Source: Thioalkalicoccus limnaeus
GTDB taxonomy: Bacteria > Pseudomonadota > Gammaproteobacteria > Chromatiales > Chromatiaceae
NCBI RefSeq assembly: GCF_041197575.1
Contig: NZ_JBDKXB010000001.1
Coordinates: forward strand, 258,928 to 322,927
Reading direction: 5' to 3'
DNA: 64,000 bases
A program made the position numbers and the translations under genes. Of this stretch, positions 61,964 through 64,000 are shown in pieces (position 1 is the first letter of the stretch; every line of letters starts with the position of its first letter). Below the pieces are notes generated by a model that saw nothing but the letters and a program-made list of their open reading frames with translations, made no database searches and had not been told where the DNA came from.

Positions 61964-64000
61964 TCAGCCGCGCGCGCCGCCCGAATAGGTGATTAGAGAT
62001 CCCCGATCGGTGTTCCCGCTGCTGCCGGTGACGCGGCTCACCGGGGCCGGCAGTTCCTCGTTGCGCTTCGGCTTGACCGGCGTCATGGCGTTCATCGGAC
62101 CGGGCCGGGTCGGGTTGCGGCGCCGAGCCGACCGCCCCTCGGTGCCGGTCACGCGCTCACCGCGCTCCCAGTCATCGCCGGTGATCTTGGTTCCAGCCGC
62201 TTGACCTTCGCCGGTCACGCGCGGAGGGGGCGGTACGGCGTCGGCGCTGTCGGCCGCTGCTGGCTCCATCGTCAACAGATCCGTCGGTGCCGCGCCGCGA
62301 TCGAAGCGGAACTCCTCGGTGCCCGTGACCTTGCCCGAGCCCTGGTCGAACGGCCCCGTGATGCGTCCGCCTTGCTCATATCGAGTGCCGGTCACGGCGC
62401 CGGTTTGGCGCGTGCGCTGCGCGGCACGCGCCGGCGGCTGCACGCTGAAGCTCTGCCAGGCCGCGCCATCGAGCGCTTGCGGGAAGTCGGCCTCGCCGGG
62501 GGCGGCATAGCCGTCACAGGTGCCGGCCAATTGCTCGGCACCGACGTAGGGTGTGCCGGTCACGGGCTCGCAAGCACCGCGTCCGGCTCCGGTCACGACC
62601 CCGTCGACACCGGGGCCTTGCCCCGTCATCGGTCTGATCGGCACGGATGACAAAGGCTTTACTCGGGCCTGGATCGCCTGTTGGCGGTCGACGGCACAGT
62701 ACTCGGTCGCCTGCTCGAGGCCGGCGTATGGGGTGCCGGTGACGATCTGGCAGGTGCCTGGTTCGTCGCCGGTCACGCGTTCCGACCGGCCGGTCTGGGT
62801 CCCGGATACGCGCTGTCCGCGCGCGGTCGTCGATCGGCCGACCTTGGGCGCCTCGAGCGGTGCCGGACGGGTTTGACAGAAGGCCTCGTACTGCTCGCCG
62901 CCGACGTATTCGTCGCCGGTGATCAGACGGCAGGTGCCGGGTTCGTCGCCGGTCACCCGAGCGTTGCGGCCGACCAGGGTTCCGGTGATCCCGCGTCCGG
63001 CCAGTGTCTGGGATACGCCGACCTTCGCCGGCACCGGGTTGCCGACCGCCGCGGTATCGGTCGCGCTCGGGTCGAGATACTGGCTACCGGTCGGTCGCAC
63101 CCTTGCTCCTTGATCATGCCCCGTGACCTTGGCCGATGGCCCGACCGGCGCGCCCGAGACCGTATGGCCACCGACCGTCTGCGAACGGGCCGTCAGCCGC
63201 GGGTTCGGCGGTGGTTCCGTCTGGCAGTACTGCTGATACTGTTCCGCGGACAGGTACTCGGTTCCCGTGACCGATTGACAGGTACCGGGTTCGTCGCCGG
63301 TGACCCGCGGCGAGCGGCCGACCTCATTGCCGGTGACCCGATTTCCAGCCCCGGTCCGAGTGGTCCGGACCTTCTCTGGGCCACGTGGCGGCTCGGCGAG
63401 GCAGAACTCGCGGAAGATCTCGGCGCCAAGGTATTCGGTTCCGGTAATCGAGCGGCAGGTGCTCGGCTCATTGCCGGTCACGGCCCGGCCGCGGCCGACT
63501 CGGGTGCCGGTGATACGCTGTCCGTGGCTCGTCTCGCTCGAACCCACCTTCCAAGGCTGATCTTCGGCGGCGCCCACGGGGTTGGCGCGTGCGGGGCGTT
63601 GGCGGCCGGTCGGCTGCGGCTTCGTGGTGCCGACGCTGCCGTTGCGGCTGCGCTGGGCGCGCACGGTCTGTGCCAGTTCGCGCCCCGTAAGCTTTGGATT
63701 GACCTGTCGCGCCAGGCTCGCCGTAGTCGCTGGGGCCTTGATCGCGGCCTTGCCGCGGCCGGATTGGGCGGCTCGCCGGGCGAGTGCCAGTAGGCGGCCG
63801 GTCGGCTTGTTGGCAACGGGTGCGCGCTTGCCATTGGTGCGGCGAAGCGTGCCAGGGATCGGCGACGAACGGTCGGTGCCCTTGGGCCGGCCGGCGGTTG
63901 GCGGCGTTGATGCGGTGGCGCGGTCCCGGCCACCGCAGCCACATCCACAGGGGGGGCGCGTGTCCACGTCGATCGATGCGCGCCCGCGGGCCGCATCGTC
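61964..64000 (-). CDS. csoS2: Carboxysome scaffold protein CsoS2, N-terminus outside the window
   Basis: The visible 678 residues begin within the N-region (LLALARRAAQSGRGKAA and ELAQTVRAQRSRNG, Rubisco-binding type repeats). The middle region has about six M-repeats of the form VTGDEPGTC...VTGTEY; one copy (KVTGHDQGARVRPTGSQYL) has lost its cysteines. The C-region follows (ITGDDWERGERVTGTEG) and ends in RGSLITYSGGARG, a conserved shell-anchoring tail. CsoS2 links Rubisco to the shell. The frame is open past 64000, so the start and cbbLS lie to the right. I could not identify a ribosomal frameshift site by eye. Confidence 0.95.
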   Translation of the reverse strand, partial: DDAARGRASIDVDTRPPCGCGCGGRDRATASTPPTAGRPKGTDRSSPIPGTLRRTNGKRAPVANKPTGRLLALARRAAQSGRGKAAIKAPATTASLARQVNPKLTGRELAQTVRAQRSRNGSVGTTKPQPTGRQRPARANPVGAAEDQPWKVGSSETSHGQRITGTRVGRGRAVTGNEPSTCRSITGTEYLGAEIFREFCLAEPPRGPEKVRTTRTGAGNRVTGNEVGRSPRVTGDEPGTCQSVTGTEYLSAEQYQQYCQTEPPPNPRLTARSQTVGGHTVSGAPVGPSAKVTGHDQGARVRPTGSQYLDPSATDTAAVGNPVPAKVGVSQTLAGRGITGTLVGRNARVTGDEPGTCRLITGDEYVGGEQYEAFCQTRPAPLEAPKVGRSTTARGQRVSGTQTGRSERVTGDEPGTCQIVTGTPYAGLEQATEYCAVDRQQAIQARVKPLSSVPIRPMTGQGPGVDGVVTGAGRGACEPVTGTPYVGAEQLAGTCDGYAAPGEADFPQALDGAAWQSFSVQPPARAAQRTRQTGAVTGTRYEQGGRITGPFDQGSGKVTGTEEFRFDRGAAPTDLLTMEPAAADSADAVPPPPRVTGEGQAAGTKITGDDWERGERVTGTEGRSARRRNPTRPGPMNAMTPVKPKRNEELPAPVSRVTGSSGNTDRGSLITYSGGARG

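Noticed and set aside
62201..63793. Open frames opposite csoS2
   Set aside because: The csoS2 repeats produce repeating shadow frames; the minus-strand product is a clear CsoS2.

Overview
The window is GC-rich DNA from what looks like a gammaproteobacterium, most likely an autotrophic sulfur-oxidising or purple sulfur (Chromatiales-like) bacterium. The case rests on an alpha-carboxysome (cso) operon with a LysR/CbbR-type regulator at the right end, together with ParC, AccA, TilS, TtcA, MtgA and YceH homologues of gammaproteobacterial type. No gene names the species, so the assignment is inference.

Layout. (1) 1-9653, core: the 3' end of parC, a PAP2 phosphatase, a BtuB-like receptor behind a cobalamin riboswitch, an XRE regulator, a carotenoid oxygenase, an EamA transporter, an orphan hydrogenase-maturation protease, an ArsS-like radical SAM enzyme and tRNA-Ala(CGC). 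(2) 9654-26990, accessory: a complete type I-F CRISPR-Cas system (cas1, cas2-3, csy1-csy4) preceded by fragments of two other genes, and one long array of 62 full repeats. An IS4-family element has landed inside one spacer of the array, and a decayed IS66-family element has cut into the last visible repeat. Beyond it lie lower-GC DNA with a truncated ORF and a methyltransferase, then a fragment resembling an IS91-type transposase. (3) 26994-50000, core: DUF302 protein, a Ni/Co ECF-type cluster without its membrane subunits, accA-tilS, ppk1, two GH57 enzymes, a GNAT/PlsC pair that may make an aminolipid, mtgA, comF, ttcA, tal, and a CHAD protein. (4) 49385-56757: a translationally coupled signalling operon (1924-residue hybrid histidine kinase, REC-GGDEF regulator, cupin, PHA-granule-type protein). 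(5) 56905-64000: cso operon read leftwards: csoS2 (start outside the window), csoSCA, csoS4A, csoS4B, two csoS1 genes, a ferritin-like gene and acRAF, followed by cbbR.

Most notable observation: between cas3 and csy1, on the minus strand, two degenerate copies of the CRISPR repeat flank a 33-nt spacer. The first copy keeps the hairpin and the exact 8-nt crRNA 5' handle; the second keeps the hairpin but has lost its handle. Those are just the parts needed to make one crRNA-like RNA, which points to a CreR-type autoregulatory guide of the cas operon. The array also records its own history: two spacers at opposite ends differ only at every third base (homologous coding protospacers), and removal of the IS4 element plus one target duplication restores a 32-nt spacer exactly.
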